Of a stretch of DNA of 53,395 bases, positions 21,831-30,609 are shown piece after piece. Below the pieces are notes generated by a model that was given only the letters and a program-made list of their open reading frames with translations, searched no databases and was not told the origin of the DNA. Where the stretch lies: the NCBI GenBank assembly GCA_022826185.1, contig JAJDVH010000246.1, forward strand, positions 1-53,395, read 5' to 3'. The stretch is from Alphaproteobacteria bacterium (GTDB taxonomy: Bacteria; Pseudomonadota; Alphaproteobacteria; Bin95). The translations under genes and the position numbers were made by a program. Numbering within the stretch: position 1 is the stretch's first letter; each line of letters opens with the position of its first letter.

Positions 21831-21873
21831 GTGTCCAGTCCTCCGGGTCAGGGATGTTTCCGTCCCGCCGTCG

Positions 21874-22086
21874 CTAGAAGTCGTCCCGGTCGATTCCGAG
21901 ATCGGCGAGCATCTTGTTGAGCAATCCCCTGCCGATTTCCTTCCTTCGGTCCTTGACCGTCGTTCTCCGCTCGCCCGCATAAAGCGTTCCATGCGAGCCT
22001 GCGCCTTCGGACGCTACGAAACGCGCCTCCAGATTCCGGCTTCTGGCCCATCTGCGCACCCTCGCGATGAACTGGCGGCCGGTCAT
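21874..22086 (-). CDS. hicA: HicA family toxin
   Basis: A 70-residue double-stranded-RNA-binding-like toxin that degrades mRNA when free. The active-site histidine is in GAGSHGTLYAG, followed by RRTTV and the C-terminal EIGRGLLNKMLADLGI of the family. TTGACC and CATAGT (18-nt spacing) stand just upstream (22120-22091, minus), which may be the operon promoter. It precedes hicB, the usual order. Confidence 0.88.
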   Translation of the reverse strand: MTGRQFIARVRRWARSRNLEARFVASEGAGSHGTLYAGERRTTVKDRRKEIGRGLLNKMLADLGIDRDDF

Positions 22087-22117
22087 GGGCCACTATGCGA
22101 GGCGGCATGGGCGCCGG

Positions 22118-22531
22118 TCAACAATTATTGCGTACATTTTTGATCGCAAATTTCCGTTCCTCGCAACCGTCCGGCCGGACTGCAGACAGACGGCGCAGGG
22201 CTCCATACGCCGACCAGGCCGGCAGGCTGAGAAGAACCGCGTAGCAGGCCATGCTCCAGGGCCCCGACACGCTGCCGGCGAGCGCGGCCGGCGCCGTGAG
22301 CGCGCCGAGCGGCGCGGCGACCGCCCATGCCGTCCCCCGCCATCCGGCGCGGCGAAGCGCAAGCCAGGCCCCGGCCAGCGGCAGGCCGCAAGGGATGGCG
22401 GCGACCGCCACCCACCATTGCCCGGCATCGACCGGCAGCGGAAATATCCCCGCCAGCAGCGCCGCCGCAACGCCGGCGGGAAGCCACAGCAGCGCCGCCG
22501 GAAGGAAACAGGCCCAACCAACGCCGGTCAT
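22118..22531 (-). CDS. Hypothetical membrane protein
   Basis: A 137-residue protein with about four hydrophobic segments (for example FLPAALLWLPAGVAAALLAG near the N-terminus and WSMACYAVLLSLPAWSAYGAL near the C-terminus). I do not recognise a family. ATG at 22531 is 44 bp after the M20 peptidase stop, so it may be co-transcribed. Sequence upstream in this frame is a shadow of the peptidase. Confidence 0.5.
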   Translation of the reverse strand: MTGVGWACFLPAALLWLPAGVAAALLAGIFPLPVDAGQWWVAVAAIPCGLPLAGAWLALRRAGWRGTAWAVAAPLGALTAPAALAGSVSGPWSMACYAVLLSLPAWSAYGALRRLSAVRPDGCEERKFAIKNVRNNC

Positions 22532-22575
22532 CGCAGACACTCCCCCGCCCGGCCCGGCCGTTTTCGCGATGCTCC

Positions 22576-23718
22576 TCAGCAGCCGCGCCAGCGGCGCGCC
22601 AGGGCCTCGTACACTTCGGCCGCCTGCCGGATGTGAGCCACGGGGCAGTATTCGTCGGTCTGGTGGGCCATGTGCATCTCGCCGGGTCCCAGGATCACGG
22701 TCGGCGGATGCCCGCAGGCGGGCGTCAGCGCGGACGCATCGGTGAAATAGGGCGCGCCGCGCGGCTCGATTTCCTCGTCCAGGACCGTTCCCATCAGCGC
22801 ATGGACCTCCCGGACCCACGGGTGGCTGTGCGGGGTATGCACGCCACCTACATCGACGATTCGTTCGATCCGGCTCTCCCCGCCGAGATAGCCCTCAAGG
22901 CCGGAGACGATCCGGGCATGGTCCTGCTCCGGCAGCGTTCGGATGTCCACGGTGAAGGCCGCGCGGTCCGGCACGGAGTTGAGGTTGAGGCCGCCCTCCA
23001 CGGTGCCGACATTGAGGGTCGAGCGGCCGAGCAGCTCGTGCGGCTTCACGTTGAAATCGAAATCCTCCAGCTTCGTTATTGCGCGCGCCGCCTTGTAGAT
23101 CGCGTTCACGCCCCGCTCCGGCATCGAGCCGTGGGCGGTGACGCCCTCGCTTTCCACCTTGAGCCAGAGCGCGCCCTTGTGGCCGAGAAACGGGTAGTTC
23201 GCGGTCGGCTCGGCGATGACGATGGCCCCGGCCTCGCCGACCGCGCCGATCCGGCCCAGATGGGAGGAGCCCTCGCAGCCGGTCTCCTCGCCGGCGCAGA
23301 TCGCGAGCACGATGTCCGCATTCCCCCGCGCTCCCTCGGCCGCGAGCTTCATCGCAGCATGGACGAAGGCGGCGACGCCGGACTTCATGTCGGTCGAGCC
23401 GCGGCCATAGAGCCTGTCGTCGATGATTTCGGCGCCGAAGGGATCGACCGACCATTCCTTCGCGCCGAGCGGCACCACGTCGATATGCCCGCCGAAGCAG
23501 AGCGGCTTCCGCCTGTCCACCCCGCCGCCCTCGCCCCGCAGCACGGCGACGAGGCTCGTCCGCTCCGGCGCGAAGTCGAAATAGGAAACCTCCAGCCCGG
23601 CGCCGGCGAGCAGGTCGCCCAGGTAATGCGCGCAATCCACCTCGCGTCCGGGCGGGTTGCGGGTATCCATGCGGATCAGGTCGCTCGCGATGTCCAGGGC
23701 GGACGGTACGGGGGACAT
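22576..23718 (-). CDS. M20 family peptidase, acetylornithine deacetylase-like
   Basis: A 380-residue metallopeptidase. Metal ligands are visible: GGHIDVVP (His), GRGSTDMKSG (Asp), AGEETGCEG (Glu-Glu) and the C-terminal HMAHQTDEY (His). The GPGEMHMAHQTDEY ending is like ArgE, so acetylornithine deacetylase or another N-acyl amino acid deacylase is likely. ATG at 23718 gives the normal length; longer starts enter the next gene. It follows the isovaleryl-CoA dehydrogenase gene by 7 bp. Confidence 0.85.
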   Translation of the reverse strand: MSPVPSALDIASDLIRMDTRNPPGREVDCAHYLGDLLAGAGLEVSYFDFAPERTSLVAVLRGEGGGVDRRKPLCFGGHIDVVPLGAKEWSVDPFGAEIIDDRLYGRGSTDMKSGVAAFVHAAMKLAAEGARGNADIVLAICAGEETGCEGSSHLGRIGAVGEAGAIVIAEPTANYPFLGHKGALWLKVESEGVTAHGSMPERGVNAIYKAARAITKLEDFDFNVKPHELLGRSTLNVGTVEGGLNLNSVPDRAAFTVDIRTLPEQDHARIVSGLEGYLGGESRIERIVDVGGVHTPHSHPWVREVHALMGTVLDEEIEPRGAPYFTDASALTPACGHPPTVILGPGEMHMAHQTDEYCPVAHIRQAAEVYEALARRWRGC

Positions 23719-23725
23719 GGCCGGG

Positions 23726-24898
23726 CTACCCCGTTTCCTCCATGAGCTCGCGGCCGATGAGCCAGCGGCGGATTTCGCTGGTGCCGGCGCCGATCTCGTA
23801 GAGCTTGGCGTCGCGGAGCACCCGGCCGACGGGGCTCTCGTTGACATAGCCCATGCCGCCCAGGCACTGGATCGCCTCCAGCGCCAGCCAGGTCGCCTTC
23901 TCCGCGGCGTAAAGGATGGCCCCGGCGGCGTCCTTGCGGGTCGTGTCGCCCCGGTCGCAGGCCTGTGCGACCGTGTACACATAGGCGCGGCAGGCGTTCA
24001 TGGTCACATACATGTCGGCGAGCTTGCCCTGCATGAGCTGGAAGGAGCCGATGGGCTGGCCGAACTGCCGGCGCTCATGCAGGTAGGGCACGGCCGCGTC
24101 CATCGCCGCCTGCATGAGGCCGAGCGGCCCGCCGGCGAGCACCAGGCGTTCGTAGTCGAGGCCGCTCATCAGCACCCGCACGCCCTCGTTCTCGCGGCCG
24201 AGCAGGTTCTCCTCCGGCACCTCGCAATCCTCGAAGATGAGCTCGCTGGTGCCGGAGCCGCGCATACCGAGCTTGTCGAGCTTCTGCGCCGGCCGGAAGC
24301 CGCTGAAGCCGCTTTCGACGAGGAAGGCCGAGATGCCGTGCGGGCCGGCCTCGGGCGCCGTCTTGGCATAGACGACCAGCACGTCCGCATCCGGCCCGTT
24401 GGTGCACCACATCTTGGCGCCGTTCAGCACATAGTTGGAACCGCGCCGGTCCGCCCGGCAGGACATGGCGACCACGTCGGAGCCCGCCCCCGGCTCGCTC
24501 ATCGAGAGCGCGCCCACATGCTCGCCCGAGATCAGCTTCGGCAGGTAGCGGCGCTTCTGCGCCTCCGTGCCGTTGCGGCGGATCTGGTTGACGCAGAGGT
24601 TGGAATGCGCCCCGTAGGAGAGGCCGACCGACCCGGAGGCGCGGCTGACCTCCTCCATCGCCACGACATGGGCGGTGTAGCCCATCTCCGCGCCGCCGAA
24701 CTCCTCCTCCACGGTGATGCCGAGCAGGCCGAGCGCGCCCATTTCGGGCCAGAGCTCGCGCGGGAACTCGTTCGACCGGTCGATGGCGTCGGCGCGGGGC
24801 GCGATCTCGTCGGCCGCGAAGGTCTCGACCGACGCGCGCAGCAGGTCGACATCCTCACCGAGGCCGAAGTCGAACGGCGGCAGGGCGTTGGGGCGCAT
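23726..24898 (-). CDS. ivd: Isovaleryl-CoA dehydrogenase
   Basis: A 390-residue FAD-dependent acyl-CoA dehydrogenase that oxidises isovaleryl-CoA in leucine breakdown. [12 protein letters not shown] and [17 protein letters not shown] are typical, and the catalytic Glu is in [20 protein letters not shown], the position used by isovaleryl-CoA rather than short-chain enzymes. [16 protein letters not shown] and the C-terminal [12 protein letters not shown] also fit. The other leucine-degradation genes are not in this window, so a related branched substrate is possible. Confidence 0.9.
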   Translation of the reverse strand: MRPNALPPFDFGLGEDVDLLRASVETFAADEIAPRADAIDRSNEFPRELWPEMGALGLLGITVEEEFGGAEMGYTAHVVAMEEVSRASGSVGLSYGAHSNLCVNQIRRNGTEAQKRRYLPKLISGEHVGALSMSEPGAGSDVVAMSCRADRRGSNYVLNGAKMWCTNGPDADVLVVYAKTAPEAGPHGISAFLVESGFSGFRPAQKLDKLGMRGSGTSELIFEDCEVPEENLLGRENEGVRVLMSGLDYERLVLAGGPLGLMQAAMDAAVPYLHERRQFGQPIGSFQLMQGKLADMYVTMNACRAYVYTVAQACDRGDTTRKDAAGAILYAAEKATWLALEAIQCLGGMGYVNESPVGRVLRDAKLYEIGAGTSEIRRWLIGRELMEETG

Positions 24899-24916
24899 GG
24901 GCGCTCTCCGCCGCGG

Positions 24917-25753
24917 TCAGCCCACGGCGAGCGAGGCGTTTCTCACATCGGTGACGAGCATGTGGGCCGGCGTGTGCGTGATCGCGAGCGGCGGACGCGC
25001 GGAGCGCACGGCCACCTGCGGCGTCACCCCGCAGGCCCAGAAAACCGGCATCTGGTCGGCGGTGAGCTTCGGGTCGTCGCCCTGCCAGGCGCGGCCGATA
25101 TCCTCCACGCCGATCAGCTCCGGCATGCCGAGATGCACCGGCGCGCCGTGGACGCGGGGATAGCGGCTGGTGATCTGGACGGCCTTGACCGCATCCGCCG
25201 GAGTGAACGGGCGCATCGACACGACCAGCTTGCTGTGGAAGCGCCCGGCCGGCGCGCAGTCGATGTCGGTCAGGAACATCGGGCACACGCTGCCGTCCTC
25301 CCAGTGGCGCAGCCTGAGCCCGGCATCCACCAGCGGCTCCTCGAAGGAGAAGGAGCAGCCGAGCGCGAACACCACGAAGTCGTCCCGCCAGAGGTCCTCG
25401 ATGCTCACCACGTCGCCGTCATACTCGCCGTCCCGGAACACCCGGTAGCTCGGCACATCGGTCCTGATGTCGAGGTCCTCGGCGAGTTCCGGCAGGCGCG
25501 GATCGCCCGGCTCGGACATGGCCAGCAGCGGACAGGGCTTGGGGTTGCGCTGGCAGAAGCGCAGGAAATCCTCGGCGTAGTCCAGGGGCATGATCGCGAG
25601 ATTGGCCTGCACGAAACCCTTGGCGAGCGCGCCCGTGTGGCCGCGATACTGGCCGGTGCGGATCTGGCGCCGGACTTCCCTGGGGTCGGCCGTGTCCCAT
25701 GCGAGTTCGAGGCCGTGGGGGGCTTCGGCCAGGGCGGTTGCGAATGCGTTCAT
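24917..25753 (-). CDS. DUF1445 (YcsI-like) putative hydro-lyase
   Basis: A 278-residue protein of the DUF1445 family. The N-terminal VRRQIRTGQYRGHTGALAKGFVQANLAI and VFALGCSFSFEEPLVDAGL are family patterns, and the C-terminal FWACGVTPQVAV carries a conserved Cys. Relatives include human D-glutamate cyclase and bacterial putative hydro-lyases; the substrate here is not known. It lies 18 bp upstream of the acyl-CoA dehydrogenase gene. Confidence 0.9.
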   Translation of the reverse strand: MNAFATALAEAPHGLELAWDTADPREVRRQIRTGQYRGHTGALAKGFVQANLAIMPLDYAEDFLRFCQRNPKPCPLLAMSEPGDPRLPELAEDLDIRTDVPSYRVFRDGEYDGDVVSIEDLWRDDFVVFALGCSFSFEEPLVDAGLRLRHWEDGSVCPMFLTDIDCAPAGRFHSKLVVSMRPFTPADAVKAVQITSRYPRVHGAPVHLGMPELIGVEDIGRAWQGDDPKLTADQMPVFWACGVTPQVAVRSARPPLAITHTPAHMLVTDVRNASLAVG

Positions 25754-25839
25754 GACTCCTCCTCGCCGGGACGTCCCGGAGCGCCGTCATTTTGCCGATG
25801 GCGCAGTCTAGCGCGGATTTCTCCCCTCGGTCACGGCCG

Positions 25840-26583
25840 TCAGAGGGCGGCGCTGGCCATGATGTAGAGGCCGAGCGCCAGCACGGCGAGGAAGAACACC
25901 CGCCGGAAGCGCGCCTCTGAGAGCCGCCGCCTGAGCAGGAGGCCCGCTCCCATGCCGAGGAAAGCCGGCGCGAGCGCGGCGACCGACGCCAGGCCGAGCG
26001 GCCCGTCGAGCAGGCCGTGACGCTCCAGCGAGACAGCCAGCGCCAGGGTCGAGACGGTGAACAGCATGCCCATCGCCTGCACGAGCGCATCGCGCCCGAG
26101 GCCGATGGCCTGGAGGTAGAGCACGCCCGGCACGACGAAGGAGCCAGTCATGCCGGTGAGCACGCCGTTCACCGTGCCGAAGGCCGGCCCCGTCCAGCCC
26201 TGCCAGCGCGCCGGAATCGAGATGCCCAGCCCCGCCAGCCCCTGCGCCGCATAGGCGATCAGCAGCAGGCCGAGCAGGCCCGAGAGCAGCGCCAGATCGG
26301 TGCTGACCAGCGCGGCCGCGCCGATCCAGACGGTGAGCGCAGCGGTTGCGAGAAACGGCCAGAGCCGGCGGATGAGCGCCCGCGCATTGCCGCCGACGAC
26401 CGCCTGCAGCAGGTTGGTGGCGAAGGAGGGCGCGACCATCAGCGCCATGGCGGTCGTCAGGTCGAAGGCGGCCGTCAGGAGGCCGAGGCTCACGGTCGGC
26501 AGGCCGAGCCCCACCACCCCCTTCACAGCGCCCGCCAGCAGGAAGACGCCCGCGATCAGCAGGCCCGACTCAAGATCGAACAT
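25840..26583 (-). CDS. TauE/SafE family exporter
   Basis: A 247-residue membrane protein with about eight hydrophobic segments. The two half-repeats start with AGAVKGVVGLGLPTVSLGLL and GTVNGVLTGMTGSFVVPGVLYLQA, the twofold pattern of TauE/SafE sulfite or sulfonate exporters. Substrate is inferred from family only. Confidence 0.9.
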   Translation of the reverse strand: MFDLESGLLIAGVFLLAGAVKGVVGLGLPTVSLGLLTAAFDLTTAMALMVAPSFATNLLQAVVGGNARALIRRLWPFLATAALTVWIGAAALVSTDLALLSGLLGLLLIAYAAQGLAGLGISIPARWQGWTGPAFGTVNGVLTGMTGSFVVPGVLYLQAIGLGRDALVQAMGMLFTVSTLALAVSLERHGLLDGPLGLASVAALAPAFLGMGAGLLLRRRLSEARFRRVFFLAVLALGLYIMASAAL

Positions 26584-26604
26584 GGCGGCTATGACAGTCC
26601 CGCC

Positions 26605-26910
26605 TTATCCCCGCGCATACTGGAGTTCGGCTTCTTCCATCACCTGCCGGCGAAAGTACCGGCTCAGGTCTCCGGGCGTCCTCAGATCGACCTTGCGGCC
26701 ATCGAACAATTCCGAAAGCTCCAATTCCATTCCCGCGAGTCGAAGCAGGCCCGGAACACGCTCGGGATCGAATTCGACCAGCAAATCGATATCGCTCCCG
26801 GCCCCGAAATCGTCGCGGAGCGCGGACCCGAAAACAGAAAGCCGCCTTATGCCGTTCGCCCGGCAGAATGCCGCCAATCTCCGCTTGGGCATCGCCAGTT
26901 GCGGGTTCAT
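26605..26910 (-). CDS. MNT-type nucleotidyltransferase
   Basis: A 101-residue minimal nucleotidyltransferase. The core [24 protein letters not shown] contains the GSx10DxD catalytic pattern, and [27 protein letters not shown] is the usual tail. Such proteins usually pair with a HEPN toxin that they modify; no HEPN gene stands next to it. ATG at 26910 is the first start that keeps the domain intact; the long open frame upstream is a shadow of other genes. Confidence 0.82.
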   Translation of the reverse strand: MNPQLAMPKRRLAAFCRANGIRRLSVFGSALRDDFGAGSDIDLLVEFDPERVPGLLRLAGMELELSELFDGRKVDLRTPGDLSRYFRRQVMEEAELQYARG

Positions 26911-26924
26911 CGTTCCCGCCTCCT

Positions 26925-27401
26925 TTACCCGTCGTTCGCGGTAAGGTCGTCGCCGTCGCCGTCCTGCTGCACGGCTTCGGCGAAGCGGTCGAAGAACTGG
27001 CCGGCCAGCTTGCGCGCCGTGCCCTGGATGAGGCGCGAGCCGATCTGGGCGAGCTTGCCGCCCACCTGCGCGTCCGCCTCGTAGGTCAGAACGGTTGCTT
27101 CGCCGTCCTCGGCAAGCCGCACCCAGGCGCCGCCGCGCGCGAAGCCGGCGGCTCCTCCCGTGCCCTCGCCGGAGATGCGGTAGCTTTCCGGGGCCACGAT
27201 GTCGGTGAGTTCGACCGCGCCGGCGAAGGTCGCCTTCACGGGCCCGACCTTCGCCTGCACCGTTGCGGCGAAGGCGTTGTCGGCGGTCTTCTCCAGTTCC
27301 TGGCAGCCGGGAATCGCGGCCTTCAGCACTTCGGGATCGTTGAGCGCCTGCCAGACCGTCTCGCGCGGGGCCTCGATGCGCCGTTCGCCGGTGAGTTCCA
27401 T
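26925..27401 (-). CDS. CoxG-like SRPBCC family protein
   Basis: A 158-residue protein of the CO-dehydrogenase subunit G type. The start [37 protein letters not shown] and the C-terminal [27 protein letters not shown] are characteristic. CoxG helps maturation or membrane attachment of xanthine-oxidase-family dehydrogenases; no cox structural genes are in the window. It is 14 bp upstream of the MNT gene. Confidence 0.9.
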   Translation of the reverse strand: MELTGERRIEAPRETVWQALNDPEVLKAAIPGCQELEKTADNAFAATVQAKVGPVKATFAGAVELTDIVAPESYRISGEGTGGAAGFARGGAWVRLAEDGEATVLTYEADAQVGGKLAQIGSRLIQGTARKLAGQFFDRFAEAVQQDGDGDDLTANDG

Positions 27402-27570
27402 GAAAGGGCGGCCTCCGCGTCTGCCGGAATAGGTATAGCGCGCACTCTAACCCGCCCGCCGCAACCCGCAAATGCCGCCGTCTTGGCCGGGGACCGGCGC
27501 TGGGGCATATTGGCCCGTCCTGCGCGCCGGCGGACCCGGCGTCTTCCGGGGGGCTATCGGGGAGGGTTCC

Positions 27571-28992
27571 ATGCGCGTGCTCGCCGCATCCATTTCGGCC
27601 TTGCTGCTCGGGGCCGGGCCGGCGCTGGCGGCCGGCGCGGGCGCGCCGCATCTCGAAGGCGCCGACCTCGGCCTCGTCTGGTGTATTCCCTTTGTCGGCA
27701 TCCTGCTTTCGATCGCGCTCTTCCCGCTGCTGGCGCCGACCTTCTGGCACCACCATTTCGGCAAGGTCTCGGCCTTCTGGGCGTTCGCCTTCCTGCTGCC
27801 CTTTCTTATCGTCTTCGGCTGGGAGCTCACCCTGTTCGAGATCCTGCATGTAGGGCTGCTCGAATACATCCCGTTCATCATCCTGCTGCTGTCGCTGTTC
27901 ACGGTGGCCGGCGGCATCCGGCTGACCGGCCGGCTGGTCGGCACGCCCGTCGTCAATACCGGCATCCTGCTGCTCGGCACGGTGCTGGCGAGCTGGATGG
28001 GCACCACGGGCGCGGCGATGCTGCTCATCCGCCCGATCATCCGGGCCAATGAATGGCGGCGCTACAAGGTCCACACCATGGTGTTCTTCATCTTCCTGGT
28101 GGCGAATATCGGCGGCTCGCTGACACCGCTGGGCGACCCGCCGCTGTTCCTGGGCTTCCTGAAGGGCGTCGATTTCTTCTGGCCGACCGAGGCGATGCTG
28201 GTGCCGATGCTGCTCGTCTCCATCATCCTGCTGGTGCTCTATTACGGCGTGGACAGCTTCCTCTACCGGCGCGAGACCGGCAGGCCGGCCGAAGAGGACG
28301 AAGGCGACGGCGAGAGCCTCGGCGTCACGGGCAAGGCCAATTTCCTGCTGCTCGCCGGCGTCGTCGCCGCGGTGCTGATGTCGGGCGTGTGGCGGCCGGG
28401 CGTCTCCTTCGACGTCTTCCACGTGACCGTGGAGCTGCAGAACCTCTGCCGCGACCTTGCCCTGCTCGCCATTGCCTATCTGTCCTGGGTTATCACCGAC
28501 CGGGCCAACCGGGACGCCAACGGCTTCTCCTGGTTCCCGATCCTGGAGGTGGGCAAGCTCTTCGCCGGCATCTTCCTCACCATCGTGCCGGCCATCGCGA
28601 TATTGCGCGCAGGCACCTCGGGCGCGCTGGAGCCGGTGGTCTCGCTGGTCACGGGCGCGGACGGGCAGCCGGACGAGGCGATGTATTTCTGGCTGACCGG
28701 CATCCTGTCGAGCTTCCTCGACAATGCGCCGACCTACCTGGTGTTCTTCAACACCGCCGGCGGCGACGCGGAGACCCTGATGGGGCCGCTCTACGGCACG
28801 CTGCTCGCGATCTCGGCGGGCGCGGTGTTCATGGGCGCCAACACCTATATCGGCAATGCGCCGAACTTCATGGTGCGGGCGATCTGCGAAGAGCGCGGCA
28901 TCCCGATGCCGAGCTTCTTCGGCTACATGGCCTGGTCCGTCGGCATACTGGCGCCGATCTTCCTGCTGGTAACGCTGGTCTTCTTCCCGTAG
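27571..28992 (+). CDS. Sodium:proton antiporter, NhaD-like (ArsB/NhaD superfamily)
   Basis: A 473-residue inner-membrane protein with about 12 segments. An N-terminal signal-like segment ends at ALAAG. The ion-transporter pattern [23 protein letters not shown] and [22 protein letters not shown], plus the second half [16 protein letters not shown] and [16 protein letters not shown], are NhaD-like. The ATG at 27571 follows GGAGG. Ion selectivity is inferred. Confidence 0.87.
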   Translation: MRVLAASISALLLGAGPALAAGAGAPHLEGADLGLVWCIPFVGILLSIALFPLLAPTFWHHHFGKVSAFWAFAFLLPFLIVFGWELTLFEILHVGLLEYIPFIILLLSLFTVAGGIRLTGRLVGTPVVNTGILLLGTVLASWMGTTGAAMLLIRPIIRANEWRRYKVHTMVFFIFLVANIGGSLTPLGDPPLFLGFLKGVDFFWPTEAMLVPMLLVSIILLVLYYGVDSFLYRRETGRPAEEDEGDGESLGVTGKANFLLLAGVVAAVLMSGVWRPGVSFDVFHVTVELQNLCRDLALLAIAYLSWVITDRANRDANGFSWFPILEVGKLFAGIFLTIVPAIAILRAGTSGALEPVVSLVTGADGQPDEAMYFWLTGILSSFLDNAPTYLVFFNTAGGDAETLMGPLYGTLLAISAGAVFMGANTYIGNAPNFMVRAICEERGIPMPSFFGYMAWSVGILAPIFLLVTLVFFP

Positions 28993-29112
28993 GGCAGGCG
29001 CCCCGCCCGCAGACTCCCGCCGCAGAGGGGCGCCTTCGCTACGGGCCATGGCCGCCGGCGGGAGCGAAACCGGCGGAACGTTCCATAATCCGGTAATATT
29101 TCCTCAAACTGC
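28993..29112. other. Short intergenic gap
   Basis: Between the antiporter stop and the dispersed element I see no gene and no clear terminator. GC-rich sequence with short inverted repeats is present (for example around 29012-29045). Confidence 0.4.
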
Positions 29113-29519
29113 TTGACGCGGAGGGCTGCGCGGCTTATATGGGCGCAAGGAAGCGGCATCCGGAGGCTGCTTCATTTCGCGCCGGCGCCAGCGCGAAAAA
29201 AGCCCGGAGGAATCGGCGGGAGAAGTGCGCCCTCCGTCTCGCGCGCGCAATCAGGCGCGCGAACCGCGCCGGCGCCGACGCCCGCCCGGGCCCGCGCGCA
29301 GGCGCCCGCGCGATACGCGCGAAACAGGGACCCGCCGCAGGCCGGCGGCGGAAGTGAAACCGGAACGAAGGGAAGAGCCTGTGCCGAACACAGACAGACG
29401 CCGGAACCGGACGGAACGCCCGAAGCCCGTCCGAAGTCGGCGGCATCATGCCGGAACAGCATATCGAACAAGCGCTACACGCATGGAGAACATGACAAAA
29501 CATGACACTTCATGACACT
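29113..29519 (+). repeat. Dispersed structured element, copy 2
   Basis: The second copy runs on the plus strand. TTGACG (29113-29118), 17 nt, TATATG (29136-29141) give a promoter-like start. Hairpins follow: 29175-29182 with 29191-29198; TCGCGCGC (29239-29246) with GCGCGCGA (29255-29262) around loop GCAATCAG; CGCGCG-ATA-CGCGCG (29307-29321); CCGCCGC (29332-29338) with GCGGCGG (29345-29351). It ends with CATGACA at 29491, 29501 and 29511, an exact 10-bp period. A 15-codon frame MPEQHIEQALHAWRT ends at the iterons. Similarity to 42107-42518 (inverted) is obvious along the whole length. Confidence 0.85.
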
Positions 29520-29577
29520 CCCCTGGAGGAACCCCTGCCGCCGTCCGCTGCACGGTCAGAACGGGTCGGACCTTGGG

Positions 29578-30045
29578 CTAACGCTCCAGGCGGCGCCAGG
29601 ACAGCCGGTCGCCGGGCGCCATGCCGAGGCGGCGCGCCGTCCCGCCGGCGAGTTCGAGCACCATGCGCGCCGGATGCGGCGAGGAGATGGTGAGCCGGGA
29701 GCGCGGCACGGCATTGGGGAAGATATGCACCACCCTCCCGTCCGCGGCGACGAACAGCATGTCGAGCGGCAGCCAGGTATCGGCCATCCACATGGTCGGC
29801 CGCTCGCGCTCGGGGAAGAGGAACAGCATGCCGGCATCCGGCGCGAGCGTGCGGCGGAACATGAGGCCGCGCGCCCGCTGTTCCGGTGTCTCGGCAAGCT
29901 CGACATCGAAATGCCGCACACCCGCCGCCGTCTCGATCCGCACCTCGCCGCGCCCGAACGCGATGTCCCCGGCAAAGGCCGCCGGGGCCGCCGTCAGCAG
30001 CGCCGCCAGCACCCCCAATGCGCCGAACCCGTATCGCAGCCGCAT
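29578..30045 (-). CDS. DUF192 family exported protein
   Basis: A 155-residue protein with a signal peptide (residues 1-25, ending AAFAG). The DUF192 core is clear: LAETPEQRARGLMFRRTLAPDAGMLFLF and the MWMADTWLPLDMLFVAADGRVVHIF pattern, closing with RMVLELAGGTARRLGMAPGD. The family is of unknown function, probably periplasmic or membrane-attached. ATG at 30045 is preferred because it gives a signal peptide; the longer frame is rejected. Confidence 0.9.
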   Translation of the reverse strand: MRLRYGFGALGVLAALLTAAPAAFAGDIAFGRGEVRIETAAGVRHFDVELAETPEQRARGLMFRRTLAPDAGMLFLFPERERPTMWMADTWLPLDMLFVAADGRVVHIFPNAVPRSRLTISSPHPARMVLELAGGTARRLGMAPGDRLSWRRLER

Positions 30046-30196
30046 GAAGCTCCTCGTTCTCCGCTTGCCCCTTCTACCGCCGCCGGCGCGGGGCCGCCAT
30101 GTCCGACTTGACGCTGTCGTCGAATCCGCCCGGCTGTCACCTGACGGTCCCGCCCGATGCCGGGGCGGCCGCGATAGAACGGATTGTAGTGCTATC

Positions 30197-30604
30197 TTGA
30201 TTTTGGACCTTCCCTTGGAATTCATCGTATCCGGCATGGCCATTAGCCAGCAGGCGGGGCCCGCGTCGAGGGATGCATGGCGGGACAAAGTACGCGAAGC
30301 TGCGCGTGACAAGCTTCCCAAGGACTACTTCTCTATCGATTCTCCTGTCGCCGTGACCATCTATTTCTTTCCCCAAGGTGAAATGCACGCCGACATCGAC
30401 AACTGCATCAAGTTGATTCTCGACGCGATGAGACCCTCGATATACATCGACGACAAACAGGTGGAACGTCTCGTCGTGCAGAAATTCGAGCCGGGAAGGC
30501 CGCTGGAGATAGCTGACGACCTTACGGAATGTTTGATGACCGCCCTTGCCGCAAGCGAACCCGTCGTTTACGTCAAGGTCAGCATGGACCTTCGCGGGGA
30601 GTAG
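30197..30604 (+). CDS. RusA-family Holliday junction resolvase-like nuclease
   Basis: A 135-residue protein. The pattern HADIDNCIKLILDAM (Asp66, Asp68, Asn69) with SIYIDDKQVERLVVQK (Asp85, Asp86) is the acidic metal site of RusA. The start is uncertain: TTG at 30197 keeps LPLEFIVSGMAISQQAG, which looks like the RusA N-terminal strand; ATG at 30236 would remove it (122 residues). RusA genes normally belong to prophages, but no phage genes are seen here. Base composition is less GC-rich than neighbours. The next gene starts 5 bp later. Confidence 0.75.
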   Translation: MILDLPLEFIVSGMAISQQAGPASRDAWRDKVREAARDKLPKDYFSIDSPVAVTIYFFPQGEMHADIDNCIKLILDAMRPSIYIDDKQVERLVVQKFEPGRPLEIADDLTECLMTALAASEPVVYVKVSMDLRGE

Positions 30605-30609
30605 ACTGG

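Noticed and set aside
23657-25867. 736-residue open frame on the plus strand
   Set aside because: It runs antisense to three recognisable genes (the acyl-CoA dehydrogenase, the DUF1445 gene and the peptidase start).
29135-29503. Arg/Ala-rich frames across the dispersed element on both strands
   Set aside because: They follow the GC-rich hairpins, and in copies 2 and 3 the frames are shifted relative to each other, so the central part is not likely coding.
29482-29519. Possible CRISPR-like repeat
   Set aside because: The units are only 7-10 bp with no spacers of regular length and no cas genes.
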